Under the pieces are notes generated by a model. It made no database searches. It saw nothing but the letters and a program-made list of their open reading frames with translations, and was not told where the DNA came from. Of a DNA stretch of 64,000 nucleotides, positions 1 to 9,232 are shown in pieces; position 1 is the first letter of the stretch; each line of letters begins with the position of its first letter. The position numbers and the translations under genes were made by a program. The stretch comes from Pseudomonas bananamidigenes (GTDB lineage: Bacteria; Pseudomonadota; Gammaproteobacteria; Pseudomonadales; Pseudomonadaceae). Where the stretch lies: positions 186,001 to 250,000 of the forward strand of contig NZ_LRUN01000001.1 of assembly GCF_001679645.1 (NCBI RefSeq), written 5' to 3'.

Positions 1-668
1 AGGGTCACCGGAACGCCTTCGTTGGCCAGCTCCCACGCCGTCAGACGCGAGCCCTGCAGCCACGGACGGGTTTCGTCGGCATAAACGCGCTCGACCATGC
101 CTTCGATGAATGCGGCGCGAATCACGCCGAGCGCCGTACCGAAACCGCCGGTCGCCAGGGCGCCGGTGTTGCAATGTGTGAGAATCGCCTGGGCATTGCC
201 CTGATGCTTGCGGATCAGGTCGACGCCGAGCTGCGCCATGGTGAGATTGGCTTCACGATCGCTTTCATGAATGGCAATGGCTTCAGCTTCGAGCGCCACC
301 AGCGGATCGGCATTGTCTTTCAGGCGATCCAGCCGGTCGTGCATGCGGTTCAATGCCCAGAACAGATTGACCGCCGTCGGACGGGAATCGGCCAGCAGCA
401 TGAAATCCTCTTCCAGCGCGGCGTACCAGTCGCCACCCTCGGCAATCCGGGCACGAGCGGCCAGCACGATGCCATACGCCGCACTGATGCCGATGGCCGG
501 CGCACCGCGCACCACCATCGAGCGAATCGCTTCGGCCACGCCGGTGGCGCTGGTGTAGGCGATCCAGTTTTCCTCGAACGGCAAAACGCGCTGATCCAGC
601 AGGTGGAGCGCGCCATCTCGCCAATCGATGGCCTTCACTTTCTCCGCAGCCAACAGTCGATCGCGCAT
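1..668 (-). CDS. mtnA: S-methyl-5-thioribose-1-phosphate isomerase MtnA (3' end cut by window)
   Basis: Partial gene; about 222 N-terminal residues are visible. MtnA converts methylthioribose-1-phosphate to methylthioribulose-1-phosphate in the methionine salvage pathway, in the cytoplasm. The reverse strand reads [19 protein letters not shown] at the start, then the family's substrate-loop signature [15 protein letters not shown] near residues 48-62 and [12 protein letters not shown] near residues 166-177, which holds a conserved cysteine. The ATG at 668 follows a GAGGG ribosome site. It is divergent from the methylthioadenosine deaminase at 776, and both genes belong to methylthioadenosine metabolism. 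The C-terminal third lies outside the window. Confidence 0.93.
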   Translation of the reverse strand, partial: MRDRLLAAEKVKAIDWRDGALHLLDQRVLPFEENWIAYTSATGVAEAIRSMVVRGAPAIGISAAYGIVLAARARIAEGGDWYAALEEDFMLLADSRPTAVNLFWALNRMHDRLDRLKDNADPLVALEAEAIAIHESDREANLTMAQLGVDLIRKHQGNAQAILTHCNTGALATGGFGTALGVIRAAFIEGMVERVYADETRPWLQGSRLTAWELANEGVPVT

Positions 669-775
669 CCCTCACCCCGCACTCATGAACAAAAGCCGCC
701 GATTATAGCGATCCCCCCGCGAAGACGCTCGGGTATACTTCGCCATCCTTTACAAAAGCACTGGAACCGACCTCG

Positions 776-2110
776 ATGCCGAAACCTGCCATTGCGCTCG
801 ACTTATTATTGCTGCCGACCTGGCTGGTCCCCGTCGAACCCGCAGGCGTGGTGCTCAAAGAGCATGGCCTGGGCATCCGCGACGGTCGCATCGTGTTCAT
901 CGGCCCGCGCGCCGAAGCCTTGAAGTGCAATGCCGCCGAAACCCGCGAATTGCCGGACGTATTGCTCGCACCCGGTCTGATCAACGCCCATGGCCACGCG
1001 GCCATGACCCTGTTTCGCGGCCTGGCCGACGATCTGCCGCTGATGACCTGGCTGGAAAACCACATCTGGCCGGCCGAAGGCAAATGGGTCGATGAAGCCT
1101 TCGTGCGTGACGGCACCGACCTGGCCATTGCGGAGCAGATAAAAGGCGGCATCACCTGTTTCTCGGACATGTATTTCTTCCCGAAGGTTGCCTCCGAGCG
1201 CGTACACAACAGCGGAATCCGCGCACAGATCGCCATTCCGATCCTCGATTTCCCGATCCCGGGCGCGGCCAGCGTCGATGAAGCCATTCGTCAGGGCGTA
1301 GAACTGTTCGGCGACCTGAAGCATCACGAACGCATCAAGATCACTTTCGGCCCTCATGCACCCTACACCGTGGGCGACGAGAACCTGGAAAAAATCCGCG
1401 TGATCGCCGAAGAGCTGGACGCCTCGATCCACATGCACGTCCACGAAACCGCCTTCGAAGTGCAACAGGCGCTCGAACGGCACGGCGAACGGCCACTGGC
1501 CCGTCTCGGCCGACTGGGCCTGCTCGGTCCGCGCTTCCAGGCCGTGCACATGACCCAGATCAGCGATGAGGACCTGGCGCTGCTGGTAGAAAGCAACACC
1601 AGCGTGATCCACTGCCCCGAGTCGAACCTGAAACTGGCCAGCGGCTTCTGCCCGGTGGAGCGCCTTTGGCAGGCCGGCGTCAACGTCGCGATCGGCACCG
1701 ATGGCGCAGCCAGCAACAATGATCTGGATCTGCTGGGCGAAACCCGCACCGCAGCGTTGCTGGCCAAGGCGGTCGCCGGCTCGGCCACCGCACTGGACGC
1801 CCACCGGGCGCTGCGCATGGCCACGCTGAACGGCGCGCGGGCCTTGGGGATCGAAGCCGAAACCGGTTCCCTGGAGCTCGGCAAGGCCGCAGACATGGTC
1901 GCGTTCGACCTGTCCGGCCTGGCCCAGCAACCGGTCTATGACCCGGTCTCGCAACTTGTTTACGCCACTGGGCGGGACTGCGTGAAACACCTGTGGGTCG
2001 CCGGCAAGCAGTTGCTCGATGACCGCCGCCTGACGCGCCTGGACGAACAGCAGCTCGGCGAAACCGCACGGGCCTGGGGCCGGCGCATCAGCGGCCACAC
2101 CGAATCGTAA
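776..2110 (+). CDS. mtaD: 5-methylthioadenosine/S-adenosylhomocysteine deaminase (TRZ/ATZ amidohydrolase)
   Basis: A 444-residue metal-dependent amidohydrolase predicted to deaminate methylthioadenosine to methylthioinosine. Metal ligands are visible: [13 protein letters not shown] with H72 and H74, HMHVHET near residue 222, HMTQISDED near 258, and [12 protein letters not shown] with D309. Length fits the TRZ/ATZ family. It stands beside mtnA and directly upstream of ubiG (59-base gap). Pseudomonas is known to route methylthioadenosine through methylthioinosine before mtnA, so the pairing supports this substrate over the atrazine-type substrates for which the family is named. The substrate itself is inferred from context. 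Confidence 0.88.
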   Translation: MPKPAIALDLLLLPTWLVPVEPAGVVLKEHGLGIRDGRIVFIGPRAEALKCNAAETRELPDVLLAPGLINAHGHAAMTLFRGLADDLPLMTWLENHIWPAEGKWVDEAFVRDGTDLAIAEQIKGGITCFSDMYFFPKVASERVHNSGIRAQIAIPILDFPIPGAASVDEAIRQGVELFGDLKHHERIKITFGPHAPYTVGDENLEKIRVIAEELDASIHMHVHETAFEVQQALERHGERPLARLGRLGLLGPRFQAVHMTQISDEDLALLVESNTSVIHCPESNLKLASGFCPVERLWQAGVNVAIGTDGAASNNDLDLLGETRTAALLAKAVAGSATALDAHRALRMATLNGARALGIEAETGSLELGKAADMVAFDLSGLAQQPVYDPVSQLVYATGRDCVKHLWVAGKQLLDDRRLTRLDEQQLGETARAWGRRISGHTES

Positions 2111-2169
2111 CAACCCCGGGACAAACGCCGGGGCTACAGCCTTTTTTCAAGTTTTTCGAGGATTGAATC

Positions 2170-2868
2170 ATGAGCAATGTCGACCACGCCGAAATCGCCA
2201 AATTCGAAGCACTGGCCCATCGCTGGTGGGACCGTGAAAGCGAATTCAAACCGCTGCACGACATCAACCCGCTGCGGGTCAACTGGATTGACGAACGCGT
2301 CAATCTGGCCGGCAAGAAGGTCCTCGACGTCGGCTGCGGCGGCGGTATCCTCAGCGAAGCCATGGCCCAGCGCGGCGCGACCGTGACCGGTATCGACATG
2401 GGCGAAGCGCCTCTGGCGGTCGCACAACTGCATCAGCTGGAATCCGGCGTAAACGTCGAATACCGACAGATCACCGCCGAAGCCCTGGCAGAGGAAATGC
2501 CCGAGCAGTTCGACGTGGTGACCTGCCTCGAAATGCTCGAACACGTGCCGGATCCATCCTCGGTGATCCGCGCCTGCTTCCGCATGGTCAAGCCCGGCGG
2601 CCAGGTGTTCTTCTCCACCATCAACCGCAACCCGAAGGCCTACCTGTTCGCCATCGTCGGCGCCGAATACATCATGAAGCTGCTGCCGCGCGGCACCCAC
2701 GACTTCAAGAAATTCATCCGCCCGTCCGAGCTGGGCGCCTGGAGCCGCATGGCCGGCCTGACCGTCAAGGACATCATCGGTCTGACCTACAACCCGCTGA
2801 CCAAACACTACAAGCTGTCGGCGGACGTTGACGTCAACTACATGATCCAGACCCTGCGCGAGGAATAA
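2170..2868 (+). CDS. ubiG: UbiG, ubiquinone O-methyltransferase
   Basis: A 232-residue SAM-dependent methyltransferase carrying out the two O-methylations of ubiquinone synthesis. The class I SAM motif [13 protein letters not shown] lies near residues 51-63, the acidic post-motif ending in [12 protein letters not shown] follows, and the UbiG segment [18 protein letters not shown] is near residue 120. The N-terminal [25 protein letters not shown] is characteristic of UbiG. A GAGG ribosome site precedes the ATG. The stop is four bases from the mupP start, so the two are probably cotranscribed, as in other Pseudomonas. Confidence 0.96.
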   Translation: MSNVDHAEIAKFEALAHRWWDRESEFKPLHDINPLRVNWIDERVNLAGKKVLDVGCGGGILSEAMAQRGATVTGIDMGEAPLAVAQLHQLESGVNVEYRQITAEALAEEMPEQFDVVTCLEMLEHVPDPSSVIRACFRMVKPGGQVFFSTINRNPKAYLFAIVGAEYIMKLLPRGTHDFKKFIRPSELGAWSRMAGLTVKDIIGLTYNPLTKHYKLSADVDVNYMIQTLREE

Positions 2869-2872
2869 GCCG

Positions 2873-3544
2873 ATGGCCATCAGAGCAGTCCTTTTCGACA
2901 TGGACGGCACTCTGCTCGACACCGCGCCGGACTTCATCGCCATTTGCCAGGCGATGCGGGCGGATCGCGGCTTGCCGCCCATGAACGACAAACACATCCG
3001 CGACGAGATCTCCGGCGGCGCCAGGGCCATGGTTGCGGTGACCTTTTCGATGGACCCGGAATCACCGGGCTTCGAGCCATTGCGCCTCGAATTCCTCGAA
3101 CGCTACCTCGCCGGTTGCGCGGTTCACAGCAAGCTGTTCGACGGCATGGCCGAACTGCTGGCTGACATCGAGAAAGCCAATCTGGTCTGGGGCGTGGTCA
3201 CCAACAAGCCGCTGCGCTTCGCCGAGCCGATCATGCAGCAACTGGGGCTGGCCGAGCGCTCGTCGTTGCTGATCTGCCCGGATCATGTCAAGAACAGCAA
3301 ACCGAACCCCGAAATGCTGAACCTTGCCTGCAAGATGCTTGATCTGGATCCGTCGACCGTACTGTTTATCGGCGATGATCTGCGCGATATCGAGTCCGGC
3401 CGTGACGCTGGCACCCGGACTGTCGCCGTGACTTACGGTTATATCCATCCGGACGACAACCCGCGGCATTGGGGCGCGGACGTGGTGGTGGATCACCCGC
3501 TGGAGTTGCGCAAGGTACTGGATAATGCACTCTGCAGTTGCTGA
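2873..3544 (+). CDS. mupP: N-acetylmuramic acid 6-phosphate phosphatase MupP (HAD family)
   Basis: A 223-residue HAD hydrolase. It shows [10 protein letters not shown] with nucleophile D9 and acid/base D11, TNKP near residue 107, and [16 protein letters not shown] near residue 165. In Pseudomonas the HAD protein between ubiG and a YciK-type reductase is MupP, which dephosphorylates MurNAc-6-phosphate in cell-wall recycling. The sequence alone would also fit a phosphoglycolate phosphatase (Gph); the gene neighbourhood decides for MupP. It starts four bases after ubiG, with the ribosome site GAGGAA lying over the ubiG stop region. Confidence 0.88.
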   Translation: MAIRAVLFDMDGTLLDTAPDFIAICQAMRADRGLPPMNDKHIRDEISGGARAMVAVTFSMDPESPGFEPLRLEFLERYLAGCAVHSKLFDGMAELLADIEKANLVWGVVTNKPLRFAEPIMQQLGLAERSSLLICPDHVKNSKPNPEMLNLACKMLDLDPSTVLFIGDDLRDIESGRDAGTRTVAVTYGYIHPDDNPRHWGADVVVDHPLELRKVLDNALCSC

Positions 3545-3624
3545 CCCGCACCGCAGAGCGGTCATGGCCGCATTCCCGGGCAATGTACGGGAATGACCGG
3601 ACGTTAACGGATTAGAGGTTTTTT

Positions 3625-4365
3625 ATGTTTGATTACACCGCTCGCCCCGAATTGCTCAAGGATCGGGTCATTCTGGTCACCGGCGCCGGCCGTGGCATCG
3701 GCGCCGCTGCCGCGAAAACCTACGCAGCCCACGGCGCAACCGTGCTGTTGCTGGGCAAGACCGAAGCCAACCTGACCCAGGTCTATGACGAGATCGAAGC
3801 GGCCGGACATCCTCAGCCTGCCGTGATCCCGTTCAACCTCGAAACCGCCCTGCCCCATCAATACGATGAGCTGGCAGCGATGATCGAAACCGAATTCGGC
3901 CACCTCGACGGCCTGCTGCACAATGCGTCGATCATTGGTCCACGCACGCCGATCGAGCAATTGTCCGGTGAAAACTTCATGCGCGTCATGCAGGTCAACG
4001 TCAACGCGATGTTCATGCTGACCAGCACCCTGCTGCCGCTGCTCAAACTGTCGCAGGATGCCTCGGTGGTGTTCACCTCCAGCAGCGTTGGCCGCAAGGG
4101 CCGTGCCTACTGGGGAGCCTACGGTGTGTCGAAGTTCGCCACTGAAGGCCTGATGCAAACGCTCGCCGATGAAGTCGACGGCGTGGCGCCGGTACGCTCC
4201 AACAGCATCAACCCGGGCGGCACCCGCACCAGCATGCGCGCCCAGGCGTACCCGGGGGAAAATCCGCTGAACAATCCGACTCCGGAAGAGATCATGCCGG
4301 TCTATCTGTACCTGATGGGCCCCGACAGCGCGGGCATCAATGGCCAGGCGTTCAACGCCCAGTAA
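3625..4365 (+). CDS. YciK-family short-chain oxidoreductase
   Basis: A 246-residue short-chain dehydrogenase/reductase. The Rossmann motif VTGAGRGIGAAAA begins near residue 18, the NAS-type motif appears as LLHNAS near residue 97, and the catalytic YGVSK has Y166 and K170. The start FDYTARPELLKDRVILVTGAG and the segment SNSINPGGTRTSMRAQAYP resemble E. coli YciK. The physiological substrate is unknown. It follows mupP after 80 bases that include a CATTCCCG/CGGGAATG inverted repeat, and keeps the ubiG-mupP-yciK order seen in related genomes. A GC hairpin at 4386-4409 lies just beyond the stop. Confidence 0.85.
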   Translation: MFDYTARPELLKDRVILVTGAGRGIGAAAAKTYAAHGATVLLLGKTEANLTQVYDEIEAAGHPQPAVIPFNLETALPHQYDELAAMIETEFGHLDGLLHNASIIGPRTPIEQLSGENFMRVMQVNVNAMFMLTSTLLPLLKLSQDASVVFTSSSVGRKGRAYWGAYGVSKFATEGLMQTLADEVDGVAPVRSNSINPGGTRTSMRAQAYPGENPLNNPTPEEIMPVYLYLMGPDSAGINGQAFNAQ

Positions 4366-4728
4366 TGCCATACGTCGCTTTTGTGGCCGTGGCGGGTTCC
4401 CGTCACGGCATACATTTGCCGCTTTGCACAGGCCGTTTTCAGTCAAATAACCACCGCCCCTTCCAGCATCCCGATTACAACTCTTTGATTCACAAAGGTT
4501 TTGATAAAACCTGAACTGAATGGCACGACTTTCGCTCTACATTCCCTCAAAGCACGCCGGTTGAAGGCAGTCGGGCAAGGCCTGATTTCGATAGCTGACT
4601 AATTGTCATCGGGCAGACTAAACTTACCCCAAATGTCCTACGGGACTGATGGATCAGTATGACGCGCCGCCCATAGCCGCTCTCACCCAGCCTGTAAGAC
4701 AGACTTACTGCTTAGGGGCTCACGCCAT
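4366..4728 (+). promoter_or_regulatory. 363-base intergenic region upstream of the diguanylate cyclase
   Basis: No convincing ORF. A hairpin (GCCGTG...CACGGC, 4386-4409) follows yciK, and a small perfect repeat AGGTTTT/AAAACCT lies at 4496-4512. A sigma-54-like element TGGCACGACTTTCGCT is at 4521-4536: the GG and GC dinucleotides are separated by 10 bases as required, but the -12 box reads TCGC instead of TTGC. It points toward the cyclase gene at 4729. A promoter here is an inference. Confidence 0.45.
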
Positions 4729-5655
4729 ATGAAATCACCTTCCCAGACCACTGCAATTGACTTCGACAGTGCCAAATTGCAACGCCTGGGCTTCGGTCAG
4801 CTGCCTCCGCTGTTGCAGCGACCTGTCAGCCTGGCGCAATTGCGCCAGCAAATGAGCCTGCAACTGCAAACCAGCCTCGAACCTCAACGTATCCTCGGTC
4901 TGTTCTTCCGTGAAGTTCAGCGTCTGGTGCCACTGGATGCCATGACCTACGTGCACAATGGCAGCGATTTGCGCCTGGAGTTTGGCTCCCGCGGCCACCA
5001 CTCCGTCAGCTACAGCCTCAGCCACGAAGGCGAGCATATGGGTGAACTGGTTTTTCGCCGCAATCAACGGTTCAGTGAACACGAACTGGGCAATTTCGAA
5101 TCGCTCCTGTCGTCCCTGCTGTATCCGATGCGCAACGCTCTGCTCTATCGCGTCGCCACGCAAACGGCCCTGCGCGATCCGCTGACCGGCACCGGTAACC
5201 GCATTGCCATGGAGCAGACCCTGCAACGGGAGATCGAGATGTCCCGGCGTCACCTGCAGCCTCTGTCGGTGCTGATGCTGGATATCGACCACTTCAAGCA
5301 GGTCAATGACCATCATGGCCACAGCGCCGGCGATGAGGTGCTCAAAGCCGTTGCGGCATCGATCAAGGACCAGCTGCGCAACGTCGACATGGTGTTCCGT
5401 TACGGCGGGGAAGAGTTTCTGATTCTGCTGTCCAACACCAGCCGCGAAGCCGCAGCGATGGTCGGCGAGCGCCTGCGCTATGCAACGCAGGCCCAGGACT
5501 ATTATGCCGACGGCCAATTGATCGAGCTGACCGTGAGCCTCGGCTGCGCAACCCTGCTGCCGGGCGAATCGGCCGACAGCCTGCTGCGTCGCGCCGACAG
5601 CGCGTTGTATGTGGCCAAGCGTGAGGGGCGCAACCGCCTGACAATGGCCGGCTAG
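4729..5655 (+). CDS. Diguanylate cyclase (GGDEF domain with GAF-like N-terminus)
   Basis: A 308-residue cytoplasmic protein predicted to make cyclic di-GMP from two GTP. The catalytic domain starts near residue 147 (DPLTGTGNRIAMEQ), has LDIDHFKQVNDHHGH, and an intact active site GGEEF at residues 226-230. An RxxD inhibitory site (RNVD) sits five residues before it, so product inhibition is expected. Residues about 30-140 read as a small GAF-like sensory domain. No membrane segment. A hairpin with A and T flanks at 5675-5707 follows the stop. The input signal cannot be told from the sequence. Confidence 0.9.
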   Translation: MKSPSQTTAIDFDSAKLQRLGFGQLPPLLQRPVSLAQLRQQMSLQLQTSLEPQRILGLFFREVQRLVPLDAMTYVHNGSDLRLEFGSRGHHSVSYSLSHEGEHMGELVFRRNQRFSEHELGNFESLLSSLLYPMRNALLYRVATQTALRDPLTGTGNRIAMEQTLQREIEMSRRHLQPLSVLMLDIDHFKQVNDHHGHSAGDEVLKAVAASIKDQLRNVDMVFRYGGEEFLILLSNTSREAAAMVGERLRYATQAQDYYADGQLIELTVSLGCATLLPGESADSLLRRADSALYVAKREGRNRLTMAG

Positions 5656-5674
5656 AGAAACGGCTCGACAGACA

Positions 5675-5707
5675 ATAAAAACGGGAGTCTTTGGGACTCG
5701 TTTTATT
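5675..5707. terminator. Bidirectional intrinsic terminator
   Basis: AAAAC and GAGTC on the left pair with GACTC and GTTTT on the right, with a two-base bulge, loop TTTGG, and A-run and T-run flanks. It lies between the convergent cyclase (stop 5655) and TenA-like gene (stop 5721), so it can serve both. Confidence 0.75.
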
Positions 5708-5720
5708 GGGGTTGCCGAAA

Positions 5721-6515
5721 CTAGCTTTCGACCAGTGCCCGCCGCTCGCGACCGACCATTACCCGCTCCGCCAGCTCCAGTTGCATGCAGCGTTCGAGGA
5801 ACAGGTACATGTAGTCGTAGCTCTTGCAGATGGCCTGACGCAGCTCCGTCTGCAATGCCCGGCTCGGGTTCGTCCCCGCCAGGGTGCAGATGATTTCCAG
5901 CGCCTCCCAGGGATGAGCATCATCATACTGGGCGTGCATCTTCAGCCACTTCATCGCCCGCTTTCGGTCTTCCTCCGGGAACGCAGCGGCGTACACACCG
6001 GTCGAGCAGACCAGCGCCGACCACTCCCCGGTCGCGCCTTCGATTGCATAGTTGGTGGCGGCGATGGCAACGATCAGCGAATCCGCCGAGCTGGTGTGCC
6101 AGCACCAGTGACTCAGGGCATGCAGCTCCGGCGGCACTTGCTGGGCCTGCAGGTCTTCCAGGCTTACGCCGTGGGCACGACTCCAGTTCAGCCAGTAGTC
6201 GGCATGGTTGAGTTCGACGCGGATGTTGCGCATCAGCCAGCGCCGCGCCATGTCTTCCCCGGGATGGCGGGCGAATTTGGTCTTGGTGAGATTCTGCGCC
6301 ATGTACAACGCGAATTGCTCAACCACGGGCCAGCCCCCGATCAGGTACTGACGCATGGTTCTGGCGCTGAGCTTGTTATCACGCATGCGCAGGTAAAGTT
6401 CATGTTCGACAACCCGGCGTTTGCTCTCGCTGCAGTCCTGGATCAACTGTTGTGCCCAGGCAGGATAACTTGCAGCTTCCATGAGTGGTCCGGTTCGGTT
6501 GAATGTGTCGATCAC
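5721..6515 (-). CDS. TenA/PqqC-like (iron-containing redox enzyme fold) protein
   Basis: A 264-residue helical protein of the heme-oxygenase-like TenA/PqqC superfamily. Visible features are YPAWAQQLI near the start, GGWPVVEQFALYMAQN, the His/Glu/Asp-bearing VELNHADYWLNW, ATNYAIEGATGEW near residue 150, and HAQYDDAHPWEALEII, which carries further metal-type ligands. The start is GTG at 6515, with AAAGGAG seven bases upstream; an ATG twelve codons downstream lacks a ribosome site. It is next to rbdA, also on the minus strand, in the order known from P. aeruginosa. The exact reaction is unknown. Confidence 0.75.
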   Translation of the reverse strand: MIDTFNRTGPLMEAASYPAWAQQLIQDCSESKRRVVEHELYLRMRDNKLSARTMRQYLIGGWPVVEQFALYMAQNLTKTKFARHPGEDMARRWLMRNIRVELNHADYWLNWSRAHGVSLEDLQAQQVPPELHALSHWCWHTSSADSLIVAIAATNYAIEGATGEWSALVCSTGVYAAAFPEEDRKRAMKWLKMHAQYDDAHPWEALEIICTLAGTNPSRALQTELRQAICKSYDYMYLFLERCMQLELAERVMVGRERRALVES

Positions 6516-6561
6516 TGTTCGGCTCCTTTTGATTTGTGATTGTAAGGATCGGCGAGAGATT

Positions 6562-9024
6562 TCAACGGAACGTGCCAGGCGCCTTGAACAACAGCGGCTG
6601 CGGTCTGGCTGGCCGACTTTGCAAACTGTCACAGGTAAACAATTGCGGGCGTTCGATGACATAACCCTGAGCGTAATCCACACCGATTTCAAGCAATGCC
6701 TGCTCGATCTGCGCTGTTTCTACAAACTCGGCAATTGTCTGCTTACCCATGACATGCCCGATGTGATTGATCACTTCGACCATGGCGCGGTTAATCGGGT
6801 CGTCCAGCATATCCTTTACGAAACTCCCGTCGATCTTCAGGAAGTCTACAGGCAAATGTTTCAGATAAGCGAATGAAGACATTCCGGCGCAAAAATCATC
6901 AAGCGAGAAATAACAACCCAACCCTTTGAGTTCATTGATAAATCGGATTGCACTACCCAAATTCGCAATGGCGCTGGTTTCTGTAATTTCAAAACAAATC
7001 ATTTCAGGCGGAACGCCATAGTTATCAAACTGCTCTCGAAGAAAGTGCAAGAAAGCGTCATCTCCGATAGTAATGCCTGAAAGATTAATCGCACACATTG
7101 CCAAAGGTCGTTCGCACTTATCATTAATACATTGAGCAATAACCCTGAATACATTCTGCACCACCCAACGATCGAGCGATGACATCAAACCGTAGCGCTC
7201 GGCCGCTGGTATGAAACTGTCCGGAAGAATCATCCGCCCCGCTTCATCGTGCAGACGCAGGAGGATCTCGATGTGCCCGCCGGTACCGCCGACAGCCGGG
7301 CCCAGCGGGGCGATTTCCTGGGCATAGAGACAAAAGCGGTTTTCCTCCAGAGCCATGTGCAGACGCTGCACCCAGGCCATCTCGCCAAAGCGCAAAGACA
7401 GTTCCGAATCGTCGGCATGGTAGACCTGCACCCGGTTGCGGCCTTTTTCCTTCGCCATGTAGCAGGCCATGTCGGCCGCCCGCAGCGAGGCTTCCAATGT
7501 GGTCGGAGTCTGGGCGACATGCACCAGACCAATACTGACGGTGGTCAGGAACGGTCGCCCTTTCCAGACGAAATGCAGGTTCTGCACCGTCTGACGCAGC
7601 CCTTCGGCAATTTTCTCGGCCGCTTCCGGCGCACAGTTTTCCAGCAGGATGCCAAACTCGTCGCCTCCCAGCCGGGCCAGCGTGTCCCCCTCGCGCAGAC
7701 CTGACTGCAGCAAGGCGCAGATATGACGCAGCAACTCGTCACCTGCGGCATGTCCGCAGGTATCGTTGACCAGCTTGAACTGATCCAGATCGAGGAACAT
7801 CAGCGCATGTCGGCCGGGCTGGCGGGCGAGGTTGTGCAACGCCTGTTCGAGGCGATATTCAAATTCGCGGCGATTGGCCAGGCCGGTCAGCGCATCGTGG
7901 GTCGCCTGCCACGACAGATTGGCGATGTATTGCCGCTCCTGGGTCATGTCATGCAGCACCAGCACCGTACCGCTGACCTTGTCGGCATTGCGGATCGGTG
8001 CCCCCACCAGTGTCACCGATACGGTGCTGCCATCCAGACGCTGAATCAGTTTGGAATGTTCGCTGCCGCCAATGAGTCGACCGCTGAGAATATGCTCGAT
8101 CAGGGTCTGCCCTTCGGTCTGCGCGTTGTCGTCCAGAAGATTGAACAGCGCCGCCAATGGCAGCCCGGCCGCCTGCTCGGCTTTCCAGTGCGTCAAGGCT
8201 TCGGCGGCAGGGTTCATGTATTCGATGGCGCCGCTGACATCGGTGGTGATCACCCCGTCGCCAATCGACTGCAAGGTGATGTGAGCCCGGTCCTTTTCCA
8301 GCTGCAGCGCCTCGGCAAAGGCATGCCGCTGCTTGAGCAGTTTGCGGGTTCGCAGCAGCGCCAGCACGATCAGGCCCAGCGCCGTGGCGAAGTTGGTGAA
8401 CAGCAGCAGGCGCAGGATGACCCGTGAGCCTTCGCCCAGGGCATCGCTGAAGGCTTTTGCCGCCGGGGTCACGCCATCGTTTATCGCAAAGATCCAGTCT
8501 TTCCAGCGCCGGATATCGGTCTCGGTGGCGGCGTTGGCGATGATACGCCGATGCATCTCCTGCGCCACGTCGTCGAGTTCTACCAGATAGGCGTCCCCCA
8601 GCGTCCAGCGGTCAATGGCGGTTTCCAGATAACTGAAGTGACGGAAATTGAGGTACAGCCAGATCAGGCTGGAGACGTCGTCCGGATGGTTGCCACCCTT
8701 GAGAATGCCCTCGCGGGCCGCCTGCAGGTCGGGCGGCTGTCGGTCCAGCGCGAGACGCAACTGGTGGCCGCCCTGCGGCACGGCGATTGCGCCCTGATAT
8801 TTGAGATAGATCGCCTCGTCACGACTGTCGGCATACAGATTGAGGTAATAAATGGCGTCCTTCTGGCCCTTGGACCAGAGGCTCTCCCCCGCCACATAGC
8901 CCCGAACGGCCGACAGGACATAAAGACTCACGCCACCCAGCAACGCCTGAAACAGCACCACGGCGATAAATGGCCAGACGATGCCCAGCAACCGAGGCGT
9001 TCCGAGAGTCCGCTTTTGCTTCAT
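6562..9024 (-). CDS. rbdA: Membrane PAS-GGDEF-EAL protein, RbdA-like c-di-GMP phosphodiesterase/cyclase
   Basis: 820 residues. A transmembrane segment near residues 13-33, a periplasmic helical domain, and a second membrane segment near 218-240 are followed by PAS (about 255-375), GGDEF and EAL domains. The cyclase site GGDEF is intact at 453-457 with an RxxD inhibitory site (REGD) five residues before it. The EAL signature reads EIL with E586 kept; other EAL residues are present (NLSG, FEITET, LDDFCAG, LKIDGSF, FVET, AQGY). Length, layout and neighbours match P. aeruginosa RbdA, a biofilm-dispersal phosphodiesterase whose GGDEF domain acts as an allosteric GTP sensor. The ATG at 9024 has AAGGAA upstream; an in-frame upstream extension to 9135 lacks such support. 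Confidence 0.85.
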   Translation of the reverse strand: MKQKRTLGTPRLLGIVWPFIAVVLFQALLGGVSLYVLSAVRGYVAGESLWSKGQKDAIYYLNLYADSRDEAIYLKYQGAIAVPQGGHQLRLALDRQPPDLQAAREGILKGGNHPDDVSSLIWLYLNFRHFSYLETAIDRWTLGDAYLVELDDVAQEMHRRIIANAATETDIRRWKDWIFAINDGVTPAAKAFSDALGEGSRVILRLLLFTNFATALGLIVLALLRTRKLLKQRHAFAEALQLEKDRAHITLQSIGDGVITTDVSGAIEYMNPAAEALTHWKAEQAAGLPLAALFNLLDDNAQTEGQTLIEHILSGRLIGGSEHSKLIQRLDGSTVSVTLVGAPIRNADKVSGTVLVLHDMTQERQYIANLSWQATHDALTGLANRREFEYRLEQALHNLARQPGRHALMFLDLDQFKLVNDTCGHAAGDELLRHICALLQSGLREGDTLARLGGDEFGILLENCAPEAAEKIAEGLRQTVQNLHFVWKGRPFLTTVSIGLVHVAQTPTTLEASLRAADMACYMAKEKGRNRVQVYHADDSELSLRFGEMAWVQRLHMALEENRFCLYAQEIAPLGPAVGGTGGHIEILLRLHDEAGRMILPDSFIPAAERYGLMSSLDRWVVQNVFRVIAQCINDKCERPLAMCAINLSGITIGDDAFLHFLREQFDNYGVPPEMICFEITETSAIANLGSAIRFINELKGLGCYFSLDDFCAGMSSFAYLKHLPVDFLKIDGSFVKDMLDDPINRAMVEVINHIGHVMGKQTIAEFVETAQIEQALLEIGVDYAQGYVIERPQLFTCDSLQSRPARPQPLLFKAPGTFR

Positions 9025-9232
9025 GGTATTCCTTGCATGAGCACTGCCTGATCGTCCATCTCTTTGCGAGCATCCCCCCAAGACTAGGAGGCCTTCCCGG
9101 TTCCGGCAAGCGGCGGATCGGCCTCTGTGCAGCACAACCGTGAAGGGTAGATATATAACGCCAGCAAAGGGTTCCGGATCGTTCTACTGCGCACTCCCGT
9201 ATCCGTAACAGGAACCTGCAAAGGAATGCGAC

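Noticed and set aside
3570..3600. CATTCCCG/CGGGAATG inverted repeat after mupP as a terminator
   Set aside because: No T-run follows the stem; it may only be a remnant repeat, and readthrough into yciK is likely.
9211..9232. GGAACC upstream of the toxin-like gene as a possible hrp box
   Set aside because: No CCAC follows at the required 15-16 bases, and the motif overlaps the ribosome-binding region.
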